The notes under the pieces are model-generated. The model did not search any database, was not told the DNA's origin, and saw only the letters and a list, made by a program, of their open reading frames with translations. Position numbers and translations under genes: made by a program. DNA of 42,630 nt from CAZHRJ01 sp964534765 (lineage in GTDB: Bacteria > Lindowbacteria > 2-12-FULL-62-27). Below are positions 1 through 7,320 of the stretch, in pieces (positions within the stretch are counted from its first letter, which is position 1; every line of letters begins with the position of its first letter). The stretch lies in the NCBI GenBank assembly GCA_964534765.1, contig CAZHRJ010000007.1:1-42630 (forward strand). Direction: 5' to 3'.

Positions 1-555
1 CCTGAACCAATCCGGCGGTACGTCCGGGTCGATCCGGTCAAACCGATGGTCAAGATCCCGGATCGGACGAGACACACGGTCCGCGATCCAATCCTGGATC
101 GCCCTCTTTCCGCGGCTTTGAATAGACAGCCGGCCGTACCCGCCGACACAGATACGCGGGCCGCGATGCCCGTCAGCGCCCCGGTCGACACCACACCGGC
201 TGTGGAGCCGGCGCCGGTGCGACGGTCAACCGCGACGGCGCCGGTTATGATTCTACCCACTCAGCCGCAGACGGGCGCGACGCTCGTAGGCCCCGGAAAG
301 GCCGCCGGCCGGGACGCGGGTGTCCATCGGCCGGCCGATCTCCATGCGAAAATATCCGATCCGGCCGCGTTCCGGGTGGGACTATTAGGCGTCGCACAAC
401 AGTACCAGGCGGCCGTGTCATTCGAGGGGTTGGAGATTTTTTTTCGCGTCAAGGACCGGCAGACAGGAGGGTTGAAGGCTGACATTTCGAAGGTGATTCT
501 GGGCAATCTGTCGGAGACCGGATCGATTTTCCGTATCCGGATCATCACCCCATGA
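1..555 (+). CDS. Hypothetical protein, 5' end beyond window
   Basis: The reading frame is open from the first base; the first ATG is at 46, but the in-frame codons before it look coding, so the true start may lie upstream. The N-terminal ~95 residues (from the ATG) are rich in Pro, Ala, Thr and Arg and look like a disordered linker. The last ~70 residues are more globular (alternating hydrophobics, a DPAAFRVGLLGVAQQY stretch). I do not recognise the family. Its TGA overlaps the ATG of the next gene (ATGA at 552-555), the coupling seen throughout this window, which supports it being a real gene cotranscribed with the membrane TPR protein. No signal peptide can be judged because the start is missing. 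Confidence 0.5.
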   Translation, partial: PEPIRRYVRVDPVKPMVKIPDRTRHTVRDPILDRPLSAALNRQPAVPADTDTRAAMPVSAPVDTTPAVEPAPVRRSTATAPVMILPTQPQTGATLVGPGKAAGRDAGVHRPADLHAKISDPAAFRVGLLGVAQQYQAAVSFEGLEIFFRVKDRQTGGLKADISKVILGNLSETGSIFRIRIITP

Positions 556-2474
556 TGCCGCAAAGCGGCGCGGACGGGTTTTTCCTGCCGGAGGACTCCA
601 CATCCGGACGCGGGTGGATATGGATCAAGGCGGAGAGTCTGCTGGTGCTGGCGGTGATGGTTTACATCCCGGTCATTTTTTGGGGCGGATTCATCTGGGA
701 TGACCACGTCTATATCCTCCAGAACCCTCACATCCGGACGGTCGAAGGTTTGAAACACATTTGGCTCGATCCCCGCGCTACGCCACAGTACTATCCGCTC
801 GTTCACACCACCTATTGGATCGAGTTTCATCTCTGGAATCTCCACCCGCTGGGATACCATCTGGTCAACGTCGTTCTCCATGGCATGAATGCCGCCATGA
901 TCTGGCTGGCGCTTCGGTGGCTTGCCGCTCCCGGCGCATGGCTCGCGGCCGCGATCTTCGCGGTTCACCCGGTCCATGCCGAATCCGTGGCCTGGATCAC
1001 GGAACGAAAAAATGTCCTCTCCGGATTTTTTTATCTGGCGGCTCTCCTCTCGTACCTGAGTTTCCTGGGATTCCACCGGCCCGACGATGGCCATGGAGGG
1101 CCGAGTGCCGGACGCGACAAGGATGTTCAGCGTCCGGCCGACCGCCATGCATCAGATTGGCGTTTCTACGGGCTGGCGCTGCTCCTTTTTGCCGGCGCCC
1201 TTCTTAGCAAAACCGTGACCTGTTCCCTCCCGGTGATGATCGGGCTGATCCTCTGGTGGAAAACCGGCCGGCTCGATTTCAAAGAGGTGGCCCGTCTGCT
1301 TCCCCTTTTTTTCCTTGGCGCGGCACTCGGCCTCCATACCGTCTGGCTTGAAAGGCACCATGTCGGCGCCATGGGGCCGGAATGGAATTTTTCATGGATC
1401 GACCGATGCCTGATCGCCGGCCGGGCGCTCTGGTTTTACGCCGGAAAACTCTGCTGGCCCTCATCCCTCAGCTTTATCTATCCGCGCTGGCCCATCGACG
1501 CCTCCAGCCCATGGCAGTATGTGTTTCCGGCGGCGGCCATCGCCGTGGTTGCCGGAATCTGGATGGCGCGATCCAGAATCGGCCGGGGCCCGCTGGTGGC
1601 GGTGCTCTTCTTCGCGATTTCCCTCGTTCCGGCCCTTGGATTTTTTGACGTCTATCCCATGCGGTTTTCCTTCGTGGCCGATCACTTCCAGTATCTGGCC
1701 AGCATCGGACTCATCGTACTGGCGGCGGCCGCCTGCCGGAATCTGAAAGGGCCGTTGTTCCTGGTGATTCTCCCGCTGGGCTTAGTGACTGGATTCCAGT
1801 CGGGGGTCTACGAAAATCTGGAGACCCTATGGCGGGACACGATCGCCAAAAATCCGGGCGCATGGATCGCCCACAATAATCTGGGTGTCCGCCTCGTCGA
1901 ACTCGGCAGACCGCTGGAGGCGATTGATCATTATGACACGGCAATCGCCCTGAAGACGGATTATGCCACCGCCCACTACAATCGAGGGATGGCCCTGCGT
2001 CAGGCGGGAAGGCAGATCGAAGTTCATGCGGAGTTTCGCCGGGCGCTGGAGATTGATCCATTTCATATCGGGTCTCTTCTCGAAGTCGGGATCGACCTCT
2101 CCGAGCGTCAGCAGGTTGATTCGGCTGTCCGTTGCTTCGAAAAAATCCTCGATCGTGATCCGGCACACGCTGATGCGCGGGCGTACCTTGAGCGGATCAG
2201 GGACGTCGGCGCCAATATCCACTACAATCTCGGCATCACCGCCGTCCGGCAGGAACGATTCGACGACGCCGCCGGTCATTTCAACGCGGCGCTTAAGCTC
2301 AGACCCGCGCATCTGAACGCCCGGCATAACCTGGCGGTCATCCTCAGCATGAAAGGCCGGGTCAATGAAGCCATCGAACAGTTCTCGATCATCCTGCAAT
2401 ATGACCCCCAGCACGCCGCTCGCCAAAACCTGGAGGCCGCGCGCGCCCTCAAACAGGCCGCACAGCCGAAATGA
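552..2474 (+). CDS. Multi-pass membrane protein with C-terminal TPR repeats (TMTC/GT-C-like)
   Basis: 640 aa. Residues ~20-430 are a polytopic membrane domain. Its early loop carries the pattern typical of TMTC-like/GT-C proteins: WDDHVYILQNP, then YYPLVHTTYW, then HPVHAESVAWITERKN. In GT-C enzymes such acidic loop residues bind lipid-linked sugar donors; a glycosyltransferase role here is inferred from the fold, not shown. From ~435 on there are about five tetratricopeptide units (for example AWIAHNNLGVRLVELGRP and IHYNLGITAVRQERFDDAAG), expected to be soluble and to bind protein. Bacterial proteins of this layout are common in anaerobes and are mostly uncharacterised. The gene overlaps its upstream neighbour by ATGA, and its stop overlaps the next start at 2471 (ATGA), so it belongs to the glmU operon. 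Confidence 0.8.
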   Translation: MMPQSGADGFFLPEDSTSGRGWIWIKAESLLVLAVMVYIPVIFWGGFIWDDHVYILQNPHIRTVEGLKHIWLDPRATPQYYPLVHTTYWIEFHLWNLHPLGYHLVNVVLHGMNAAMIWLALRWLAAPGAWLAAAIFAVHPVHAESVAWITERKNVLSGFFYLAALLSYLSFLGFHRPDDGHGGPSAGRDKDVQRPADRHASDWRFYGLALLLFAGALLSKTVTCSLPVMIGLILWWKTGRLDFKEVARLLPLFFLGAALGLHTVWLERHHVGAMGPEWNFSWIDRCLIAGRALWFYAGKLCWPSSLSFIYPRWPIDASSPWQYVFPAAAIAVVAGIWMARSRIGRGPLVAVLFFAISLVPALGFFDVYPMRFSFVADHFQYLASIGLIVLAAAACRNLKGPLFLVILPLGLVTGFQSGVYENLETLWRDTIAKNPGAWIAHNNLGVRLVELGRPLEAIDHYDTAIALKTDYATAHYNRGMALRQAGRQIEVHAEFRRALEIDPFHIGSLLEVGIDLSERQQVDSAVRCFEKILDRDPAHADARAYLERIRDVGANIHYNLGITAVRQERFDDAAGHFNAALKLRPAHLNARHNLAVILSMKGRVNEAIEQFSIILQYDPQHAARQNLEAARALKQAAQPK

Positions 2475-2806
2475 CGATCGCGCCGAAGGACGCGCCGAAG
2501 GACGCGCCCAGCCGCCACGCAAGGGCCGCTTCCCGGCGCCGGGTCCTGCTGATCCTTTTTTGTTTTTTCCTCGTCATGGGCGGCATCGGTTTTTATGTCT
2601 TCACCGTAAGGCCCCTGATCAAAATCTGGAGCGCCCGCGATTGGGTCGAAACGCCTTGCGCGGTGACGTCGGCCGGCGTCCAACGGAGCCGGTCGGGAAA
2701 GAAGACGACGTACAAGGCGGTCATTTGCTACTCGTACCAGGTCAACGGGACTGATTACTCATCCTGTCAGTATGACCTGATGGGGTTCTCGATCAGCGTG
2801 ACTTGA
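2471..2806 (+). CDS. DUF3592-like membrane protein, apparently short
   Basis: 111 aa. After a basic N-terminus with a duplicated 12-bp unit (APKDAPKDAP) there is one transmembrane helix at ~25-47 (VLLILFCFFLVMGGIGFYVF). A beta-rich domain follows: W-x-E-T-P-C-A-V near 57-64, then YKAVICYSYQVNGTDYSS. That WxxTxAxV...Y.v.v.Y.Y.vnGx.Y pattern is characteristic of DUF3592. Full-length members continue through a GxxvxVyYdP segment and a second helix; here the frame stops right after the first half, and no continuation is visible in the other frames, so the gene is probably truncated or a minimal version. Function unknown. The start overlaps the upstream stop (ATGA) and the stop overlaps a TTG that can start glmU (TTGA). 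Confidence 0.6.
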   Translation: MTIAPKDAPKDAPSRHARAASRRRVLLILFCFFLVMGGIGFYVFTVRPLIKIWSARDWVETPCAVTSAGVQRSRSGKKTTYKAVICYSYQVNGTDYSSCQYDLMGFSISVT

Positions 2807-4272
2807 TCCCATCGAACTTGACTCTTACTCCCGAACGACCTACCATCGCGTTTTTGAAAAAACTTGACAGGGCTCAGACTGTATTTTTGATCCTGGCGGC
2901 GGGGAAGGGGACTCGGATGCGGTCTCCCGGCGCCAAAGTTTTGCATCCTCTCGGCGGACGGCCCCTCCTTCTCTTGCTCGTGGACACGCTCCTGGCGGTT
3001 CCCCGGGCGAGAGTTGTGTGCGTGGTCGGACACGACGCGGAACTGGTTCGGAATGCCCTGCCGCCGGAAGTTCAGACTGTGACGCAGTGGCCGCAACGGG
3101 GAACGGGCGACGCGGTGCGGGTGGCCAGATCCAGAATCACCGGATCGCGGACGCTCGTTGTTCTGCCGGGAGACGCTCCCCTGATACGCCGGGAAACCAT
3201 TCGCGCGCTCCTGGATCAGCATGGGCGCGCGCGGGCGCTGGCCACTGTTCTGACGGCCGAACCGGAAGATCCCGCGGCCTATGGCCGGGTGGTCGTGGGA
3301 CGGGATGGTCAGGTTCAAAAAATCGTTGAGGCGGTGGACGCCGACGAGGAAACGCTGCGGATTCGAAACATCAATACCGGCGTTTACGCCTTCTGCCCGG
3401 AGGCGCTTTTTTCGGTGATCGGACAGATTGGAACACGGAATCGCAAAGGAGAATTCTACTTGACCGACAGTATCGAGCTTCTCTCAAAGCGCGGCCGGGT
3501 AGTCGCGCTGAGAACCGATGATCCCCAGGAAGTCGCCGGGATCAATGATCAGGCGGATCTGGCGCGACTTGAAGGCACGCTGCAAAAACGGCTCCGGGCC
3601 GGACTTCTCGCCGGCGGCGTGCAGATCCCCCATCCCCAGTCGGTGTATCTCGAACCGGACGTCAAAGTTGCGCCGGGCGCGCGGCTCTTGCCGGGAACCC
3701 ATCTGCTGGGCAAAACAGTGGTGGGCCCGCAGGCGCTGATCGGGCCCGACACCCTAATCTCGAACAGCCGGATCGGGGCGAGATCCCGCGTCTGGTTTTC
3801 GGTGGTTGAGGATTCCATCATCGATTCCGATGTCCGAGTCGGACCCTACGCCCATCTGCGGCCCAAAACCCATCTGGCCCGAGGCGCGCGGATCGGAAAT
3901 TTCGTCGAAACCAAGGCGGCCCGGATCGGCCCCAAGGCCCGGGTCCTCCATTTGTCCTATGTCGGCGACGCGACCGTCGGCGAGGACGCCAATATCGGCG
4001 CGGGAACCATCACGTGTAATTTTGACGGATTCAAAAAACACCCCACCCGCATCGCCGCTCGCGCCTTTATCGGATCCAATACCGCGCTCGTCGCCCCCGT
4101 TTCCGTCGGCGCCCGCGCAGTCGTCGGCGCCGGGTCGGTCATCACGCAAAACGTCCCGGCGGACGGCCTGGCCCTCACCCGCGCGCCCCAAGTCATGAAA
4201 CGCGGCTGGGCTCGGAAAAAACGTGACCTCATGAAAAAACGCGGCGTGACCGGACCACGTCGGCGGCGATGA
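2803..4272 (+). CDS. glmU: Bifunctional UDP-GlcNAc pyrophosphorylase / GlcN-1-P acetyltransferase
   Basis: GlmU makes UDP-GlcNAc for peptidoglycan and LPS in the cytoplasm: acetylation of glucosamine-1-P, then uridylyl transfer. The nucleotidyltransferase signature ILAAGKGTRMRS is at ~30-41, followed by PQRGTGDAV and the IRNINTGVYAF segment. The C-terminal half is a left-handed beta-helix with hexapeptide repeats: GNFVETKAARIG, LHLSYVGDATVGEDANIGAG (first 19 checked against the E. coli motif, including the catalytic His) and TCNFDGFKKHPT. From TTG 2803 the protein is 489 aa, slightly longer than usual. This TTG shares a TTGA overlap with the upstream stop; a second TTG at 2854 (MKKLDRAQ...) would give an N-terminus closer to the family. 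The stop overlaps prs (ATGA). Confidence 0.95.
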   Translation: MIPSNLTLTPERPTIAFLKKLDRAQTVFLILAAGKGTRMRSPGAKVLHPLGGRPLLLLLVDTLLAVPRARVVCVVGHDAELVRNALPPEVQTVTQWPQRGTGDAVRVARSRITGSRTLVVLPGDAPLIRRETIRALLDQHGRARALATVLTAEPEDPAAYGRVVVGRDGQVQKIVEAVDADEETLRIRNINTGVYAFCPEALFSVIGQIGTRNRKGEFYLTDSIELLSKRGRVVALRTDDPQEVAGINDQADLARLEGTLQKRLRAGLLAGGVQIPHPQSVYLEPDVKVAPGARLLPGTHLLGKTVVGPQALIGPDTLISNSRIGARSRVWFSVVEDSIIDSDVRVGPYAHLRPKTHLARGARIGNFVETKAARIGPKARVLHLSYVGDATVGEDANIGAGTITCNFDGFKKHPTRIAARAFIGSNTALVAPVSVGARAVVGAGSVITQNVPADGLALTRAPQVMKRGWARKKRDLMKKRGVTGPRRRR

Positions 4273-5207
4273 GCACCACAAACGGCATTCGGATTTTCTC
4301 CGGCTCATCCAATCCCGATCTCTGTCATTCGATCATCCGGCTCCTGGCTCTCGATCGCGGAAAACTCACCATCAACCGGTTCCGGGACGGCGAAATCCGG
4401 ATCAGAATCGACGAATCGGTCCGCGGCACCGACGTATTCTTCGTCCAGTCGACCTGTCCGCCCGTCAATGAACACCTGATGGAGCTGCTCCTCGCCATCG
4501 ACGCCGCCAAACGCGCCTCCGCCGGACGCATCACCGCCGTCATCCCCTATTTCGGATACGCCCGGCAGGACCGCAAAGACCTGCCGAGGGTGCCGATCAG
4601 CGCCAAGCTGGTTGCGGATCTCATTGCCACAGCCGGCGCCGACCGGGTCCTGGCCATGGATCTGCACGTCGACCAGTTGCAGGGATTCTTCGACATTCCC
4701 GTCGACCACATATTTGCCCGGCCCGTTATTCAAAAATACTTCCTGAAAAAAAGACTTAAAAAACTGGTCGTCTCGCCCGATACCGGGGGAGTCGAGCGAT
4801 CCAGGGATCTGGCCAAACGGCTGTCCGCCCCGCTCGCCATTATTGACAAACGACGCACCGCGCCCAACCAGGCCGAGGTCATGAACATTGTCGGCGACGT
4901 TCGGGGATTTGATACGATCCTCTTTGATGATATTATCGATACCGGTGGCACCGTGGTGAAGGCCACCGACGCCCTGATCCAGGCCGGCGCACGGTCGGTC
5001 CGGGTGGCGTGCACTCATCCGATCTTTTCCGGCGACGCGCCCAGCCTCATGCAAAACAGCCGGCTGGCCGAAGTCGTCGTAACGGACACCATACCGGTCC
5101 CCAGGGACCGGCGATTTAAGAAGTTGACAGTGGTCAGCGTTTCCAAATTGTTCGCGGAAGCCATTTCCCGGATACATACCAATCGGTCGTTTCAGGGATT
5201 GATTTGA
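4269..5207 (+). CDS. prs: Ribose-phosphate pyrophosphokinase (PRPP synthase)
   Basis: 312 aa, normal length for class I PRPP synthase. It makes PRPP from ribose-5-phosphate and ATP for nucleotide, His and Trp synthesis. Visible signatures: RDGEIRIRIDESVRG near the N-terminus, the ATP-binding stretch PYFGYARQDRK, the divalent-cation signature DLHVDQLQGFFDIPVDHI, the KR/RS flexible-loop region (SPDTGGVERSRDLAKRL) and the PRPP loop DDIIDTGGT. The start overlaps the glmU stop (ATGA at 4269-4272), as expected for translational coupling. The glmU-prs-rplY-pth order is common in deltaproteobacteria and relatives. Confidence 0.97.
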   Translation: MSTTNGIRIFSGSSNPDLCHSIIRLLALDRGKLTINRFRDGEIRIRIDESVRGTDVFFVQSTCPPVNEHLMELLLAIDAAKRASAGRITAVIPYFGYARQDRKDLPRVPISAKLVADLIATAGADRVLAMDLHVDQLQGFFDIPVDHIFARPVIQKYFLKKRLKKLVVSPDTGGVERSRDLAKRLSAPLAIIDKRRTAPNQAEVMNIVGDVRGFDTILFDDIIDTGGTVVKATDALIQAGARSVRVACTHPIFSGDAPSLMQNSRLAEVVVTDTIPVPRDRRFKKLTVVSVSKLFAEAISRIHTNRSFQGLI

Positions 5208-5244
5208 ACAACGATGGCGCCGCCACGGCGCAGGAGGGTTATCC

Positions 5245-5970
5245 ATGATGTTGACAGTTCAATTCAGAGATAATACGGGCAAAGGCGTCGCCGGGAAAAT
5301 CAGAAAAAACAACCGCATACCCGGCATCCTCTACGGACGGGGCTATTCACCCAAACCCGTCGAGATCGACGCCCGGATGCTCCAGAAAGCGCTCCTCCTG
5401 GGAGCCGGGGAAGCGCACTTGATCGATCTCGTAATCGAGGGCGCGGGCGAACAGATGGCGGAGAAGGCCCTCATCAAGGCGATCCAGCGGCATCCGGTGA
5501 CGGACCGGGTCGAGCATGTCGATTTTTACAGGGTCGTCATGACCGAAAAAATCGAGGTCGACGTCCAGCTCGTCCTGGCCGGGTCACCGGTCGGCATCAA
5601 ACGCGGCGGGGTGCTTGAAAAGCGTCTCGACACCATCCGGGTCCGATGTCTGCCGGACCGGATTCCGGAGAAGTTCTCGCTGGACGTCGCTGATATGGAA
5701 GTCGGCCAAAGCCGTCATGTGTCGGATTTGAAAGCGCCGGAAGGTGTCACCATTCTGAATCATCCGGATCAGGCGCTGGCGGTTGTGACCGAGGTCAAGA
5801 TCGTCGAGGAGACGCCGGTGGCGGCGGCAGCGGTCACGGCGGAGGGCGCTGCGGGCGCGGCGCCGGCCGCGGGCGCGGCGACTGTTGCAGGCGCGGATTC
5901 GAAGGAGAAAAAACCGGCGGAGTCTGAGAAGAAGGAAGGGGCCAAGGAAAAACAGAAAGGGAAAGGATAA
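5245..5970 (+). CDS. rplY: Large ribosomal subunit protein bL25 (Ctc/TL5 type)
   Basis: 241 aa, the long CTC/TL5 form. The N-terminal ~95 residues are the 5S rRNA-binding L25 domain (GKGVAGKIRKNNRIPGILYG; HPVTDRVEHVDFYRV). The following domain is the TL5 beta-domain (AGSPVGIKRGGVLEKRLDTI; VADMEVGQSRHVSDL). The last ~45 residues are a low-complexity Ala/Gly stretch followed by a Lys/Glu tail, often seen in this family. A strong Shine-Dalgarno AGGAGG (5232-5237) lies 7 nt before the ATG pair and fixes the start. The protein binds 5S rRNA in the 50S subunit. Confidence 0.95.
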   Translation: MMLTVQFRDNTGKGVAGKIRKNNRIPGILYGRGYSPKPVEIDARMLQKALLLGAGEAHLIDLVIEGAGEQMAEKALIKAIQRHPVTDRVEHVDFYRVVMTEKIEVDVQLVLAGSPVGIKRGGVLEKRLDTIRVRCLPDRIPEKFSLDVADMEVGQSRHVSDLKAPEGVTILNHPDQALAVVTEVKIVEETPVAAAAVTAEGAAGAAPAAGAATVAGADSKEKKPAESEKKEGAKEKQKGKG

Positions 5971-5975
5971 GATCC

Positions 5976-6584
5976 CTGTTCCAACCCGATTTTTGCGTCG
6001 CCGGACTGGGAAATCCCGGAGACGACTACGGCCGGAACCGTCACAACGCCGGAAAAATCCTTTTGCAGGGCCTGGTTTCCTCCTGGAAATCCGTTGGCGC
6101 GGGCAGGAGTTCCGGGTGCGCCCTCTGGCGCGCCGATCGGCAGGGCCGGTCGATTCTGCTGGCCGAACCTCATTCCTATATGAACGAAAGCGGCGTGCCG
6201 CTGACTGATCTCATCCGGTCTCTCGGCCTCGGTCTCGACCGGTTCCTGATTCTTCACGACGAAATCGATCTCCCATTGGGCCGGGCTCAATTCAAACGCG
6301 GCGGGTCAAGCGCCGGACATCGAGGCGTTGACAGCCTGTATCAGCAGCTCGGGGAAACTGATTTTTATCGCCTCCGGATCGGCATTGGCCGGCATGCGAC
6401 CGCCAGAGTCAAAGACTATGTCCTGTCCGATTTTTCCCGGGAAGAAATGGGCATCCTTCAATCAGAGATTCCGATATGGTCGGGCGGGCTGGAGGAATGG
6501 ATCAAGGGCAGTCCCGGCAAAGCGGCGCAGATCATCAATACGCCGCCGACATCGGATCCCATCGACATTCCACCGGCCGCGTGA
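5976..6584 (+). CDS. pth: Peptidyl-tRNA hydrolase, probable CTG start
   Basis: Pth cleaves peptidyl-tRNA released from stalled ribosomes. Family motifs are complete: VAGLGNPGDDYGRNRHNAG (with the catalytic His), EPHSYMNESG, LHDEIDLPLG and GGSSAGHRGVDSLYQ, then FYRLRIGIGRH. The GLGNPG motif starts only ~9 residues downstream of 5976. The frame is open back to 5928 and contains no ATG, GTG or TTG before 6063, which would delete the GLGNPG/HNAG active site. Possible starts are CTG at 5976, preceded by GAAAGG, or ATA at 5967, which overlaps the rplY stop (ATAA). From 5976 the protein is 202 aa, a normal length. A frameshift in the assembly near the start is an alternative. It sits directly after rplY, the common order. 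Confidence 0.88.
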   Translation: MFQPDFCVAGLGNPGDDYGRNRHNAGKILLQGLVSSWKSVGAGRSSGCALWRADRQGRSILLAEPHSYMNESGVPLTDLIRSLGLGLDRFLILHDEIDLPLGRAQFKRGGSSAGHRGVDSLYQQLGETDFYRLRIGIGRHATARVKDYVLSDFSREEMGILQSEIPIWSGGLEEWIKGSPGKAAQIINTPPTSDPIDIPPAA

Positions 6585-6593
6585 ATTTTGTCG

Positions 6594-6622
6594 TTGAATT
6601 TGCCGCGTCCTAACGGTATGAT
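6594..6622 (+). promoter_or_regulatory. Sigma-70 promoter for tRNA-Ala
   Basis: A -35 TTGAAT (6594-6599) and a -10 TATGAT (6617-6622) are separated by exactly 17 bp. Predicted initiation is near 6629, just before the tRNA at 6635. Confidence 0.7.
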
Positions 6623-6634
6623 CTCCTTAATCTC

Positions 6635-6707
6635 GGGGGGTTAGCTCAGCTGGGAGAGCGCTACGTTCGCAACGTAGAGGTCGTGGGTTCGACTCCCATA
6701 CCCTCCA
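6635..6707 (+). tRNA. tRNA-Ala(CGC)
   Basis: 73 nt without encoded CCA. The acceptor stem GGGGGGT pairs with ACCCTCC and includes the G3-U70 wobble that identifies alanine tRNAs, with A73 as discriminator. D arm GCTCAGCTGGGAGAGC. Anticodon stem CTACG/CGTAG with loop TTCGCAA, anticodon CGC at 6668-6670, reading GCG. T loop TTCGACT. The accessory patch (6735-9378) begins 28 bp downstream, a typical insertion position. Confidence 0.97.
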
Positions 6708-6734
6708 GGTTTTTCTCTCTGACGGCGCCGCCGG

Positions 6735-6782
6735 CAAAATCCAAAATCAGGGCAAATCCAAAACAAAAAGGGCAGTTTCAGG
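6735..6782 (+). repeat. 48-bp imperfect direct repeat, copy 1 (tRNA-Ala side)
   Basis: Matches 9331-9378 at 43 of 48 positions with no gaps; the five differences are single substitutions. Copy 1 and its edge contain three AGGGCA units (6749, 6769, 6780), which resemble clustered arm-type integrase sites near tRNA genes. The two copies enclose about 2.6 kb of accessory genes. No integrase gene lies between them. Confidence 0.8.
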
Positions 6783-6791
6783 GCAGTGTTT

Positions 6792-7013
6792 TTATTGCGG
6801 TAACAGCAGTTCAATTTTCTCCATCAAGGCGTGGTCTTCGGCGCCTTTAACAAAAAGGTCCACTGCGCCTGACGCGAGGGCACGGGCGCGGACATCGGGA
6901 TCTTGCTGGGACGTATAAATCAGGATCGGCACGCCGGTTAAAATTGGAACATGGGCGAGGCTCTCCACAAAATTGATACCGCTCCGCAGCCTTGGCGAAT
7001 GAGGGTCATTCAT
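6792..7013 (-). pseudogene. Remnant of a response-regulator receiver domain (C-terminal half)
   Basis: Read leftward from an ATG at 7013, the product is 73 aa: MNDPHSPRLRSGINFVESL, then GVPILIYTSQQ, then ALASGAVDLFVKG and an amphipathic last helix ending LLLPQ. This is the beta4-alpha5 half of a CheY-like receiver: the PILIYTS strand with the conserved Thr/Ser, and the GAxxxxxKG strand with the conserved Lys. The first half with the acidic pocket and phosphorylated Asp is absent, and the sequence upstream in frame (7014-7412) does not continue the fold. I read it as a decayed fragment. It ends 10 bp from direct-repeat copy 1. Confidence 0.45.
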
Positions 7014-7134
7014 CCATCCCACGCGTCTTCCGCGGATCCGGACACTCGACCTTGACCACGCCAGCCACCCCACACGTATAAAAGCCGCGCTCGCATCCAA
7101 TCCCAGGTGGCGAACCGCGAGCCGCCCCCACGGC

Positions 7135-7317
7135 TCAAGCCCCACCTGTTGTCGCGGGCCCATGAAGTTTCGATACTTGATACACGAGTTCGTTTTCAGC
7201 CAGCGCCTGATACAAAACCGCCGGCCAGTCGCCATCCGTGAACGGATAGGCCGTAAGCTGATAGCGGAATAACGAGCGGACGACCTTTTCAGTGTAGGCG
7301 AGTGGGTTGAGTGCCAT
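7135..7317 (-). pseudogene. Truncated N-terminus resembling a large DEAD/DEAH helicase
   Basis: 60 codons starting with an ATG just after the stop of the ATPase gene. The first ~28 residues (MALNPLAYTEKVVRSLFRYQ, then LTAYPF) resemble, from memory, the conserved N-termini of large DUF1998-type helicases of defence islands. After ~30 residues the resemblance ends and the frame stops at 7135. The rest of a >1000-residue helicase is absent, so this is probably a deletion junction. The identification rests on a short segment. Position immediately after the ATPase suggests the two once formed an operon. Confidence 0.35.
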
Positions 7318-7320
7318 GTG

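Noticed and set aside
2863..2895. Sigma-70 promoter at a TTGACA inside the start of glmU
   Set aside because: No acceptable -10 box lies 16-18 bp downstream, and it is within the coding run of a coupled operon.
4305..5246. 313-aa leftward ORF opposite prs
   Set aside because: Shadow of the well-conserved PRPP synthase gene.
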